From the NCBI GenBank assembly GCA_012932865.1, contig SAXG01000018.1, positions 1 to 64,000 of the forward strand: DNA of 64,000 nt, in the 5' to 3' direction. The notes below the pieces were generated by a model. That model saw nothing but the letters and a program-made list of their open reading frames with translations, did no database searches and was not told the origin of the DNA. Shown here one piece after another: positions 11,401 through 20,596 of the stretch; position 1 is the first letter of the stretch, and each line of letters starts with the position of its first letter. This DNA is from Amylostereum areolatum (taxonomy: Eukaryota; Basidiomycota; Agaricomycetes; Russulales; Stereaceae). Made by a program: the position numbers and the translations under genes.

Positions 11401-12476
11401 GCATGGTCCCAGGGACGTCACTCAGGGAGACGTTCAGACGTAGCTTTGTCGAACACCGACTTGAACGAGCAATATTGCTCAGGGACCATATCTTCAAATG
11501 TTTTTGTCTTGACATCAGCCGCCTGTTCCGCAAGCTGTTGCGCCTTGGTAAAGGTGGCACGTATGGCGAGGTCGTTGGACTGTTCTTCCCATGCTAGTTG
11601 TTCGAGGGTGGCTTCCTTTATGACTCCCGCGGCACGTAGGCCATCTTGGGTCCATGAAGCCAGGACAATGTCCGACTGCTCGTCGTCATCTTCTGTGAAC
11701 CACTTTGCACCTGAAGGTATACGGCGTGGAGAGTAAACACGAGCATGCTGTACACGGCGGGCAGGGATCACGTACTTCGTGTTGCTTGGGTGGTTGGTCA
11801 CCGTGTGGACACGAGGTTCTTCAACTTCAACCTCGTCAGCTTCAACGACGTCAATGGGTGGTTGTGGCCCAGACCGGTGTTCCAGTTTGATGCGAAGCTT
11901 CTTGACCGGAGGTTTGTGTAGGACGCAAGTGGGTGGGCAGCGTGTCATGTCGACTTCTTCTCCATCCCAGTTGATCTCTGGGTTATGCTCCTTCAACCAG
12001 TCAGTTCCTAGGATCATGTCGTGATCACCGATGTCTGTGACAAAGAATTCGGCTGTTTCTTCATGATATGATTCTGTGGATTGCGCGTAGATGCGAACAC
12101 GCTGGGTAGTCGAATGACGTACCCATCCCATTATGTTCTCTATCCCGTCTACATTGCGGACAGGGAACGGGCGGTCGAGGGTATCCAACGAAAGCCCTTT
12201 CTTTTCTGCAAATCTTTGGTTAATGATAATGCCTTCAGCACCACTATCCAGCAGCGCTTCAGCGTCGATTTTTCTTCCAGTGACTCGTCCAATCAGTTTG
12301 ACATCCAGCAATATCGAGGGCGTGTGCCTATTCTTCGTGACCGTTGACAGTTTCAAGCAGGTTGGAAGAACACGCTCACTGGATTGCATGGATGATAATA
12401 CAGAGAAACGATTTGACGATGTCATAGAAAAACCTTTGCCACCCACAGACGATGCGACTGGGGGGCATTCTAAAAA
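8391..12476 (-). pseudogene. T3 Pol (protease, RT, RNase H, integrase, chromodomain)
   Basis: One continuous frame with four in-frame stops (11418, 10971, 10140 and 9240) and no frameshift. In order: aspartic protease ALLDSGAEGIII near 12240; RT with IYMDDILVF near 10905; RNase H with VEVDASDFATGG, DKELLAII and WTDHKNLEYF; integrase HHCC (GHPGRHKTYELLS..CAVCQATK) near 9700-9790, core motifs ITTDFVTDLP, SNRGPQYASK and HPQMDGESERANQE; GPF/Y; chromodomain IEYLVKWLGYPDSENEW near 8640. At 9240 a W codon of the usual DDWVKWLPF has become TAG. Frame is -1 relative to Gag. Product would be a virus-like-particle polyprotein; here it is dead. Confidence 0.92.
8447..8460 (-). promoter_or_regulatory. T3 polypurine tract
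   Basis: Minus strand AAAGAGGGGGTAA directly before the 3' LTR; the expected plus-strand DNA primer. It also encodes the Pol tail LKEGV. Confidence 0.8.
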
Positions 12477-14184
12477 TCCAAGCCGCCAGCGAGATCCTTC
12501 AACGTCGCCGCGGCCTCCTAACGCTCCTCCTTGCCCAACTTCTTCATCTTGTTGATCAGGACCGACATCTCCTTGACTGGATCTGCATTTGAGGTTGTTG
12601 CCGCTTGAGGGGACGAGGGGGCATGCACGGAGGGTACTCCTGAGTTTGAGTCAGTTTCCAACGCTCCTACACGTCTTCCACTGCTCGAGTCCTTGTTCGG
12701 GCAGTCGCGCAGCATGTGACCTGGTTGGCGACAGAGGAAACAATCACCTTCCTTGCGCAGGCGCTCGTGTTCAGCATCAGTGAGATGGCCCGGACGCCCT
12801 CCTTGGGTGCTGACTGCTCCAACGCGCGGTCCACTGCTGGTGGAGGATGAGGGTCGTGCGCTAGTGGTCGATGACGAGGTCTTCTGCTTCCGGTCTGCAG
12901 GTGATGCGAGCTGGCGGTTGCAGAGAAAGGCTTCATTGAGTGCACATGCACGAACCTTCCAGTCGTCAATAGTGGTAGGGAGCGGCCAAGTCCTCTCGCA
13001 TTCCTTACGAAGGCCACTGTTCAATCCTTCTTTGAAGAAGTAGAGAACGGACTCGCCTTGGAATCCTGAGCATGGGAGGAGGGACTCGAATTTGGTGATG
13101 TACTGCTGCACGGGGCGGTTGCCCTGCCTGAGGTCTGCAAGGGCATTCTGAGAGGTGATGGTCTCATCAAACTGCTTGAAGTCCTTGTCGAACTGGGCGA
13201 GGACCTCCTTGAGGGTGAGCCACTTCGCACGAGTAGTCGTACCCGCTGGCTTGTTATCCTCGGCATCGAGGATCTCCTCCTGGCACAGCTCTGCCCATAC
13301 GCCGGCGACTGAGCCTTCCATCAGGGAAAGCATCAGCTGTATCCAGTCATCGTCGCTTGCGTACTTCTTGCTATTTGCCCTAAGGAACATGCGGACAGCA
13401 TTTTTGAAGCGACACGACTCTTTGCGATCGCCGGTGAATGGCTTAGGCTTAACGCCTATCTCGCCGGCGGAGGGGGTGGGGGTGGTCGAGGCTGGTTGAG
13501 ACATGGTGGTTGCGGGCGGTTGAAATGGGGGAAGAGGGTTAACAGGAGCTGCAGGGGACTGATGGGGACTTTGAACGGCTGGAGAGCCTGGGGTAGAGGG
13601 GGGCAGGGGGACTGCGAGTGCGTTGCGGAGGGACGCGACACATTCGCTGTGTGCAAGAGTGATCCTGTAGAATGCTTCTGCAGCGACCTCAAGTTCTTCG
13701 TCTAAGAGGAATGGTTTTTCACCTGTGGCCCAGGTCCAACGATCAACGTCTGCATCGTAGAAGCTGGGATACTACTCTACGACTGCGCATCTGTTCTTCT
13801 TGTAGGCGTACCACTTCTTTGTACGCTCGTCGAATCTGATACCAAGGGGAACAGACCAAGGCTGGTCTCGTCACGGTGGAGGTGGAGGGGAGCCTTCTTC
13901 TTGAGGAGCAGCGGCAACTTCTTCTCGTTTGGGGGTCTGGGGGTTATAGATACGGTCGTGCTCCTGCGCCGCAACGTTGATATCAGTCTGTTCGACGTAA
14001 GGGAAACCTTCCTTGTCGTTGAAGTACCACTGGGCAGTGACTCCGTCGTCGTGTGTCCAATGTACGGTTCGTCGTCCACCGAGGGTGAGGGCGTAGTACT
14101 CGCCTAGGTTAGCTCCACGAGTGAAGCCGAGAGGGAAGTCTGGAGTGGTGGCACAGGGGGAGGATTCAGAAGCGATGGTGGTGT
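12470..14184 (-). pseudogene. T3 Gag with N-terminal extension
   Basis: The first Gag ATG is at 13504 (MSQPAS). From there: capsid-like helical region with KPKPFTGDRKESCRFKNAVR, Ser/Thr-rich linker, CCHC knuckle CFLCRQPGHMLRDC (about 12690-12735). A TAG at 12518 cuts the end; the natural stop is the TAG at 12470-12472 inside GGATTTTTAG, where Pol starts in the -1 frame. Upstream of the ATG the same frame is open back to about 14187 except for a TGA near 13877 and a TAG near 13776, and encodes a conserved WYF motif (QWYFNDKEGFPYVEQTD) shared with T6/T10 and T7. The extension has no ATG in frame before 13504. Confidence 0.85.
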
Positions 14185-14835
14185 CTAGAAAAAGTCCGCA
14201 GCGATGGGGCGACGGCCTAAGAGGCGAGCGGTGAGGTAGGAGGCCTTGAGAGCTTGGCGGATTTTGTGCTGATGACGACGCTGTTGCAGCTCCTTGCGGC
14301 TGGTGATCGTTCGACGGAGTGGTGGTGGCGGAGTAGATTCGGGCGTAGGGAGGGCAAAGTTATAGACAGTGGGGAAGCTTTGACAGACGAGTGATGGTGG
14401 CAGATGGGTGTTGGAACAGGTGTGCCAGGTGGGGGAATGGATGGAAAACTCGAAGCGGTTCTGATCTATATCGAAGCGCACAACAACACGAGCGTAGAGG
14501 CAGAGGATCGTCTGCATACCGTGACTGTGGTTCCAGCGCCACTCGTAAATGCGGCAGTTGACTCCGTGGACTTTCCAGGTGTGCTCTTTGCAGAGGAGCT
14601 CAACGGCGCGTAGGCAATCGACAGTGACGGCATGTTCTCGAGGCCAAGGGAAAGGAGTGTCGCGGTTGGAGTTGAAGGTTTGGAGGTTGAATGCGATGAA
14701 GATCGGTTGATCGAGTGGTTCTAAGATGGGGGATTTAATGTCGTAAAGACGGCAAGGGATGTGGTGAAGTGGGTGTGGGGGAGATCGTCCTAGTGTTAGG
14801 GATCGGTCCAGCGACTGGCAGATCACCCAAGTCAC
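14185..14835 (-). CDS. T3 ORF0 (leader ORF of unknown function)
   Basis: An open frame of about 200 codons running from inside the 5' LTR to a TAG at 14185-14187, ending in RPIAADFF exactly as in T6, T9 and T10. Core motifs shared with those: VNCRIYEWRWNHSHG, ILCLYARVVVRFD, FEFSIHSPTWHT, PTPESTPPPP and a basic tail HQHKIRQALKA. The only in-frame Met is internal (HGMQT), so the start is unknown and may be non-AUG. The Gag extension follows in the -1 frame relative to this ORF. No known domain is recognised; conservation across diverged elements argues for a real protein-coding role. Confidence 0.6.
   Translation of the reverse strand: MTWVICQSLDRSLTLGRSPPHPLHHIPCRLYDIKSPILEPLDQPIFIAFNLQTFNSNRDTPFPWPREHAVTVDCLRAVELLCKEHTWKVHGVNCRIYEWRWNHSHGMQTILCLYARVVVRFDIDQNRFEFSIHSPTWHTCSNTHLPPSLVCQSFPTVYNFALPTPESTPPPPLRRTITSRKELQQRRHQHKIRQALKASYLTARLLGRRPIAADFF
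14782..14791 (-). promoter_or_regulatory. T3 self-complementary primer site
   Basis: Minus strand AGGACGATCT, 2 nt after the 5' LTR end. It is the exact complement of AGATCGTCCT at 14921-14930, about 33 nt after the TATA start in the same LTR, the predicted transcript 5' end. This fits Tf1-type self-priming, not a tRNA primer. Confidence 0.75.
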
Positions 14836-15165
14836 CCAAAGAGAGAGGGAAAGGAGGATGGATTGGCAGGAGAGGGTCCAAGTCCAGGCGTAGGGCCGAA
14901 GCAGTACATGGGGAACGAAGAGGACGATCTAAGGAAAAGGGATGCAGAGGAGAGCCTTATATATGTACAGGATCAATGATGCGAGAATGGTGCGAACGGG
15001 AGAGAACAATAAGGAAAAGGAAGGGGAAGGATGTGGTCCGGAGCAATGATGTCATAGATGGAAAGATAAGAGGAGTCAGGCTGACGACGTCATGTGATGG
15101 GAAATGTAATCATGTGACTGAACACGATGCAACAAAAAGGGAAAGGATTGAGGCGATCCGTGACA
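14794..15165 (-). repeat. T3 5' LTR
   Basis: 372 bp pair of 8075-8446. TATATAAGG on the minus strand at 14955-14963 is the likely promoter TATA box. Confidence 0.95.
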
Positions 15166-15383
15166 GCTACGACACACGGCGGTCAGTAGGCAGAGCTAAG
15201 TATAGATACATGTGCAGTGGGATCAGTAAGCGAGACAATAAGGATGAGCCAAGTCTGGAGCGGAGCAGTGGAGCATGACTAAACGGTAAGGTGTCAGATA
15301 AAGGAAGAAAAGAAAATGAATTGGGATAATATCCCCGAGGTCCCGAGGTGTCCGAGATGCCCCAAATGGTAGTGTTCATGACA
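15166..15383 (-). repeat. T2 5' LTR, outer part
   Basis: Minus strand begins TGTCATGAACACTACC at 15383, the same opening as the T5 and T7 LTRs (TGTCATGAAC). Joined to 7901-8074 and removing the duplicated GCTAC it makes an LTR of about 387 bp. It inserted into the T4 integrase gene at 15384. Confidence 0.8.
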
Positions 15384-15595
15384 GCTGGTGGTAAGCCGAT
15401 GAGAACCTTAGTTCAACATTCATCAGCTCATGCAACCGCTGCCAGAAGATACTGGTAAACAAGCTGTCCCGGTCGCTGACGATGTGTTCTGGTAAGCCGT
15501 GATGTTTATAGATGTTCTCAAACAGGACTTCCGCAATTTGTGCGGCCCCATACGTCTGGCGCGTCGGAATCAAATGCACCATCGAGGTAAGGTGG
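15384..15595 (-). pseudogene. T4 integrase core fragment
   Basis: Minus-strand translation gives HLIPTRQTYGAAQIAEVLFE, then HHGLPEHIVSDRDSLFTSIF and FSSAYHQ, the typical catalytic-core order of a gypsy integrase, including the second catalytic Asp (VSDRD). It continues directly from the T4 fragment at 18909-20176 once T5 and its GGTGG duplication are removed. It stops where the T2 LTR begins, before the catalytic Glu motif. Confidence 0.85.
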
Positions 15596-16077
15596 TGTCA
15601 TGAACACCTCCTAAATATATACATCGGACCTTACTTTACTATAGTTTACCATCGGACCTTGCATCGGACTTCGCCTTGCTTCACCTCGCGTCCGGCCCTT
15701 CGGGCATACCGGTCTTCTCGGCTTCCTCGGTCATGGTCTAGACCTTGGAGTCATACTTACCTTGCCTCGTGTTGTGACCCACTTCGTACTCCGTGGTACC
15801 CACTTTGTAGTCTGTCCTGACCCACTCCTACTCCGGCTTCATTTGTCCTTGTTTGGGCTCTTATCCTCATGTATATAAGGGCTCTCTAATCTATGAGGAG
15901 AGGGTCATCTCGACCTTTTCTATTCTCCGGCTACCTGGGGTATCCTCCTAAGTACTGTAGGGATAGATACATACTCTCGTTTATCACTCGCCCTCCTTGA
16001 TCCCATCCTTGTCTCCTCTCGCCTTATACCTCGTCGCAATGTCCTGATCCTGTGCCGCAGGTAGACCGTTGCTGACA
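15596..16077 (+). repeat. T5 left (5') LTR
   Basis: 482 bp; GTATATAAGG TATA box at 15871-15880. It differs from the right LTR by an extra 10 bp (GCCTTGCTTC near 15670) and a few substitutions. Confidence 0.95.
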
Positions 16078-16078
16078 T

Positions 16079-16089
16079 AAGGTCGAGAT
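16079..16089 (+). promoter_or_regulatory. T5 self-complementary primer site
   Basis: AAGGTCGAGAT, 1 nt after the LTR, is the exact complement of ATCTCGACCTT at 15907-15917, about 35 nt after the TATA start: an 11-nt pair, the length used by Tf1. Confidence 0.78.
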
Positions 16090-16152
16090 CTCCTACTCAT
16101 CGTTCACCGCGTCGCTTCGTCGTACATATCATTGCATTGCCATATCCCTTTG

Positions 16153-17480
16153 GGGAGCGCCGACCGATGTACTGGTCACCTCGGAATTACGTCGAACTCT
16201 CGCACTGTACATTGAGTTGACACGGGCCCTATGCCCTAATGCCTTAATCGGAACTGTTGCAGCACTGTGGCCTTATGCCTGCGCTGTAGGGGTCTATAAC
16301 AGGTTAGCTGGTAATTCCCAGCGCCTGGGCCTTGATGCCTTTCCCTTCGGGGATTGGTCAACTGCCGAACGCTTCGCCTCGGACTACTGTACTTCGCCTC
16401 GCATTGTCACGTCCGAGATGACGTAAAACTACCCCGCGTCCACGCCAAAGACGATAAACTTATGGTAGTCGCCGTATCACCGACGCACCGCTGGAATGGA
16501 GATTACTGCCCTTCAGGGTTAGGCCATCATCGGATCCTTTCATAGGAGCGCTGACCGACAAAATGGTCACCTGAATTGCAATCATCGGGCCGGAGAACTA
16601 CCTCCGTTATCAAAGAGCACCTGCGTTCGCTTCGCATAGAAAAGCACTGGTCCGTAATGACACGAGGCTCCTGTTGGAGTTAACCTCATTAAACTACGAT
16701 GTTCAGGTCCTAGAACAACCACCACCGGGCTAGACCTTGCATAGCGGGTCTGGAATGTTTAAAACTTATCCACCATTGCCTCGTTTTGTGTCGACAACAG
16801 ATGTGTCACGCCATCGTAACGGCTTAACAAAAGCTCTGGTTCCGCCCCCCTGGTTCCCCTTTGCCTCCCCATGCTAGAAGGCATGGAATCGTCGCATCGC
16901 ACCGCGCCGGAAAATGAAAGCGAAATGTCTTTGACGGTTTCACATGAGCATGCTGCACATCATGAAGTAGTACGTATTCTCGAGATTTACTCGGGTAACG
17001 CAAACATCTTCTAGGAAGCGATACATCTCTGAAAAATCCATATAAGCACGCGCGCACCGGATTCTTCGCACCGCCTCGCATCGATCGTCCATCGGGTCCC
17101 CAATGACCCTGAGCAGGCTGGCTCTGGAAATAAACTAAAGATTACACCACAAGCACCGCCTCGGTATCCTCGTGTCTTAGGCCTAAAGTGGAAGCAACCC
17201 ACAGATCAAAAAGTATTGGCCAAGATATTCTACACCATCGCACCGCCTTCGTAGTTGTTTTATTGGTTCCGCTTCGCCTCCCTCGCTAGAAGCCCTCGCT
17301 CATCGTTTGGGCCGAAAGGACACCTCATTCCTGTCCGTGCCAAAGACATTAAACTCAGGCCGCTCCGTGTTCGCTTCGCTTTGAAAAGCATATTGATCAT
17401 CGTTCAAGCGCTGGCCGACGAATTGGCCACTCCGTATCCTTGAGACGAGGAGCGCTAGCCGACGGATTGGCTATTCTTTG
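16153..17480. repeat. Recurring 29-nt motif in the T5 interior
   Basis: Four degenerate copies of GAGCGCTGACCGACRAATGG-like sequence at about 16154, 16545, 17406 and 17446. Each contains a partial inverted repeat (for example GGCCGACGAATTGGCC in the third), so each could form a small hairpin. Purpose unknown. The rest of 16078-17532 shows no gene. Confidence 0.5.
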
Positions 17481-17532
17481 CATCAGTTTTGCCTTCGGGC
17501 AATTTTTTTTTGCAGACGGCCATTGTACACGC

Positions 17533-18061
17533 CAGAGCATGACACGAGTTGCTATACCTGCGGGTACCTGTTTGGGTACCCTTCAGGCACACCCGCAGGT
17601 ATCCAACCCACGGATACAGGTACCTGTGTCCCTGATACCTGTAAGGATTGAGGTATTGATTCTGAGACAACAGGTAACCTGCAAAGGTACCTGTGAGAAA
17701 CCTGTGGGCCTAAAATTGATGCCTGAGCCATCATTTTTGCTCTTTTAACGAGCTTCTACCCTCCTAAACTCTACAGAATGCATCTTCCACCACCTCTATG
17801 GTCTACTATACCCTTGATAACCTATCCAACTACCATATTTGTTCCCTGTATGACCATTTAAAGTGACCAATGTGGATATGAGCTGTGATACCTGTGGGTA
17901 TCTGTTTGGGTACCCTCCAGGCACACCCGCGGGTTTTCAACCCGTGGGTACAGGTACCTGCGTGCCTGATACCTGTAAGGATTGAGGTATTGATTTTGAG
18001 ACCACAGGTACCTGTCAAAAAAACCCACAGATATCTGTGGATCAACTCGTGTCATGCTCTA
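17533..18061. mobile_element. hAT-like MITE nested in T5, 8-bp TSD
   Basis: 529 bp bounded by 18-bp inverted ends (CAGAGCATGACACGAGTT at the left; its complement, with the outermost base changed to A, at the right). Both sides carry the identical octamer GTACACGC (17525-17532 and 18062-18069). CAGAG ends with an 8-bp duplication are the hAT signature. The interior is rich in GGTACCTG and AGGTACC words and has two related halves (17549-17709 and 17887-18048), including GATACCTGTAAGGATTGAGG in both. No transposase. Confidence 0.82.
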
Positions 18062-18436
18062 GTACACGCTCTGTACGCTCACTTCGTTCGCTTCTGTCGC
18101 GCGACTTTGCTACAAACTACCTAGTTTTGCAAAGTCGTTTTTGGTCGAAGGTACTAGAGGTAGTAGATGGAGCGGGCTCTGAAAGAGAACTCGCATCGGT
18201 ATCGGGATACCTTCAGGAAAAGGGTTGCAGGGCGATCAAAGGCAAGCGAGCCCCGATGAGTGCTGAAGAGAGCCTCGCCCAAAGCGAGAGCGCAGCCGAG
18301 CGTCGAGGCGACGTCTGAAAGCGCCAGACCCTTTAGGTAAAAATGTCCCATTTTTTCGGTTTTTTGGGAACCGGCCTTACTTCGTTCATGTGTTTTGGCT
18401 GGTTCATTGAGGACAATGAATGTGAAATGGGGGTGA

Positions 18437-18908
18437 TGTCATGAACACCTCCTAAATATATACATCGGACCTTACTTTACTATAGTTTACCATCGGACCT
18501 TGCATCGGACTTCACCTCGCGTCCGGCCCTTCGGGCATACCGGTCTTCTCGGCTTCCTCGGTCATGGTCTAGACCTTGGAGTCATACTTACCTTGCCTCG
18601 TGTTGTGACCCACTTCGTACTCCGTGGTACCCACTTTGTAGTCTGTCCTGACCCACTCCTACTCCGGCTTCATTTGTCCTTGTTTGGGCTCTTATCCTCA
18701 TGTATATAAGGGCTCTCTAATCTATGAGGAGAGGGTCATCTCGACCTTTTCTATTCTCCGGCTACCTGGGGTATCCTCCTAAGTACTGTAGGGATAGATA
18801 CATACTCTCGTTTATCACTCGCCCTCCTTGATCCCATCCTCGTCTCCTCTCGCCTTGTACCTCGTTGCGACGTCCTGATCCTGCACCGCAGGTAGACCGT
18901 TGCTGACA
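18437..18908 (+). repeat. T5 right (3') LTR
   Basis: 472 bp copy of 15596-16077, preceded by the purine tract GGGGGTGA. Confidence 0.95.
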
Positions 18909-20176
18909 GGTGGTCAATAACTACGCAGATCATGTCGAATGCACCGTGCTGGTTAGACGAGGCGGGCAATGGGCCGACGGAGTCTACTCCAATGACCTGC
19001 CAAGGATGCCGCGGGACCTCCAAGGAGCGGAGCCGTCCCATCGGCGCCTGGTTACTAGGTTTGCTTGTGGCGCAAACCGGACATGAGCGGCAATAGTCTT
19101 TGACATCGGATGCCATAGAGTCCCACCACACCTCGGTACGCAGGTACTCAAGCGTCTTGGCACTACCCAGGTGCGCCAGCATGGAATGCCCGTGTGCAAT
19201 AACCATCTCACGCGCGTTCCGGGTGGATACCAATCAAAATGTTTGGTATGCACAGCTGATCTTGTCCGCCTATGTTGATGAAGATCAACCCGTTGCGCAC
19301 TGCAAAGTTGCGATGGTCCTCAGGTTTGACAACAATGGCTCGGTACTTAGAGTCTCGGTCATATGCGTCCCGAATTGCGTCCAAGAAGGTATGTCCCGTG
19401 TCTTCGCAGATAATGACATCAGGAAGCCCACTTAGGGCATCTCCTTCTTTACCCGACACGGGTGCAGCGTCAGGTGCGCGGTCCTCATGTCTGGTGTCTT
19501 CCGCCGGAATGTCTGACGGGACCTGAGGTGCCGGAACAGGATGTTTTCGCGGCCGTCCCGGCCTGCGACGCCCACCCGCGCCCTCCGTCCGTTCAGCATG
19601 TTCGCCACGCATTGTAGGCACTGCCACGGATCCTTGCGAATCTGCGGTGGGTTCCTGCGCTGCTGACGTTTTAGCAGCTAGACGTGCCGAGCATCGCGCC
19701 ATTATCGGCACTCCAATTTGGCGGCCAAGACACTGCCTGTGTATATTGGCGCAAGCGGAGGAGGTTCGTCGTCCTCGTCATCCCGCTGATCATCCGCAAC
19801 GTACTCACTGGCCGCGCGCACAATCCCTATCGGCTCATCGCTATATATGCGCAACAGCGCGTCCGCGACCGTGTTCGTGTCACCCGGTATGTAGTGGATT
19901 GTGAACGAAAACTTGTTCAAAATGTCCAGCCACCGGTGCTGCCGAGGTGAGAGGTTCTTCTGCCCCATGAAGTGCTCCAGCGCGCAATGATCCGTGCATA
20001 TACGGAATTTCGCGCCATGGAGCAAGCCGCGGAAACACTTCAGTGACTCGACAATTGTGAGTAGTTCCTGCTCGTGCACCGGGTAGTTCTGCTGGGCATC
20101 GTTGAACTTCCCAGACCAAAAGGTGACGATTTTGGCCTTATAGATGTCGTCCCTCTGGCTAATATATCCGCTAGCC
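18909..20176 (-). pseudogene. T4 RNase H and integrase N-terminal part
   Basis: Starting at 20176 on the minus strand, the frame opens in the middle of RNase H (SGYISQRDD, FWSGKF, HEQELLTIVESLK, ICTDHCALEHFM, VADALLRIYSDEP), then a linker with an AT-hook-like RRRPGRPRKHP (about 19540-19575), then the integrase zinc finger HSMLAHLGSAKTLEY..CRSCPVCATSK and the first catalytic Asp region VIGVDSVGPLPA. A frame change near 19215 and a stop near 19702 show decay. Its upstream half is at 46354-49883 on the other strand; the break falls inside the RNase H domain at the T6 target site. Confidence 0.88.
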
Positions 20177-20596
20177 TGTCAGAAACGCAGTTTATGAGAC
20201 CGATGAACCGCCTAAGTCGCGACAATGGGAGGAGCGAGAAGAAAATAGATTCGAGAGTGCCGGGGTCTAGGGTAGTGCAATGTGCGCTACAGTACCGTAT
20301 GACGAGATGGACAGTCTAGGGAAAAGGGAAGAGAAACACTGTCCTTATATACAAGTGGGAACGATGGTGCGATGCGATGCGATAGTGGTGCGAGCGGGGG
20401 GAACAATAGGAAAGGAGTCATGGGGCGGAGGATGAAGGTCCGGAGCAGTGATGTCATAGATAAGGATGCGGAACCCCGCTCGGAAGTCCAGGCAATGACG
20501 TCATTGAAGCATGTGATGCAAGGGAAAGTCATGTGCCGTGACACGTCGCGTGTATGAGGTCTGCAAACGAAGAGAGAAATGGAGCGATCCGTGACA
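20177..20596 (-). repeat. T6 3' LTR
   Basis: 420 bp, TGTCACGG...TTCTGACA on the minus strand; preceded (minus strand) by the purine tract AAAGGGGGGGAAA at 20597-20609. Confidence 0.95.

Larger units (their letters stand above)
8075..15165 (-). mobile_element. T3: complete chromovirus, TSD GCTAC
   Basis: 7,091 bp with two 372-bp LTRs (8075-8446 and 14794-15165), flanked by the 5-bp duplication GCTAC on both sides. I count eight differences between the LTRs, all transitions, so insertion is not very recent. Internal order on the minus strand: primer site, ORF0, Gag extension, Gag, Pol with chromodomain, polypurine tract. All main ORFs carry nonsense codons, so it cannot move by itself. The insertion site is inside the T2 LTR. 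Confidence 0.95.
15596..18908 (+). mobile_element. T5: non-coding LTR element, TSD GGTGG
   Basis: 3,313 bp with LTRs 15596-16077 and 18437-18908 and matching 5-bp duplications GGTGG (15591-15595 and 18909-18913). LTR ends (TGTCATGAAC...GTTGCTGACA), primer site and purine tract (GAAATGGGGGTGA before 18437) match T7, but the 2.36 kb interior has no gag or pol. It is a large non-autonomous derivative that was probably moved by T7-like proteins. It interrupts the T4 integrase gene. Confidence 0.93.

Noticed and set aside
16078..17532. Structural RNA or tRNA genes in T5
   Set aside because: No cloverleaf with A and B boxes could be found by eye; only repeated short hairpins.
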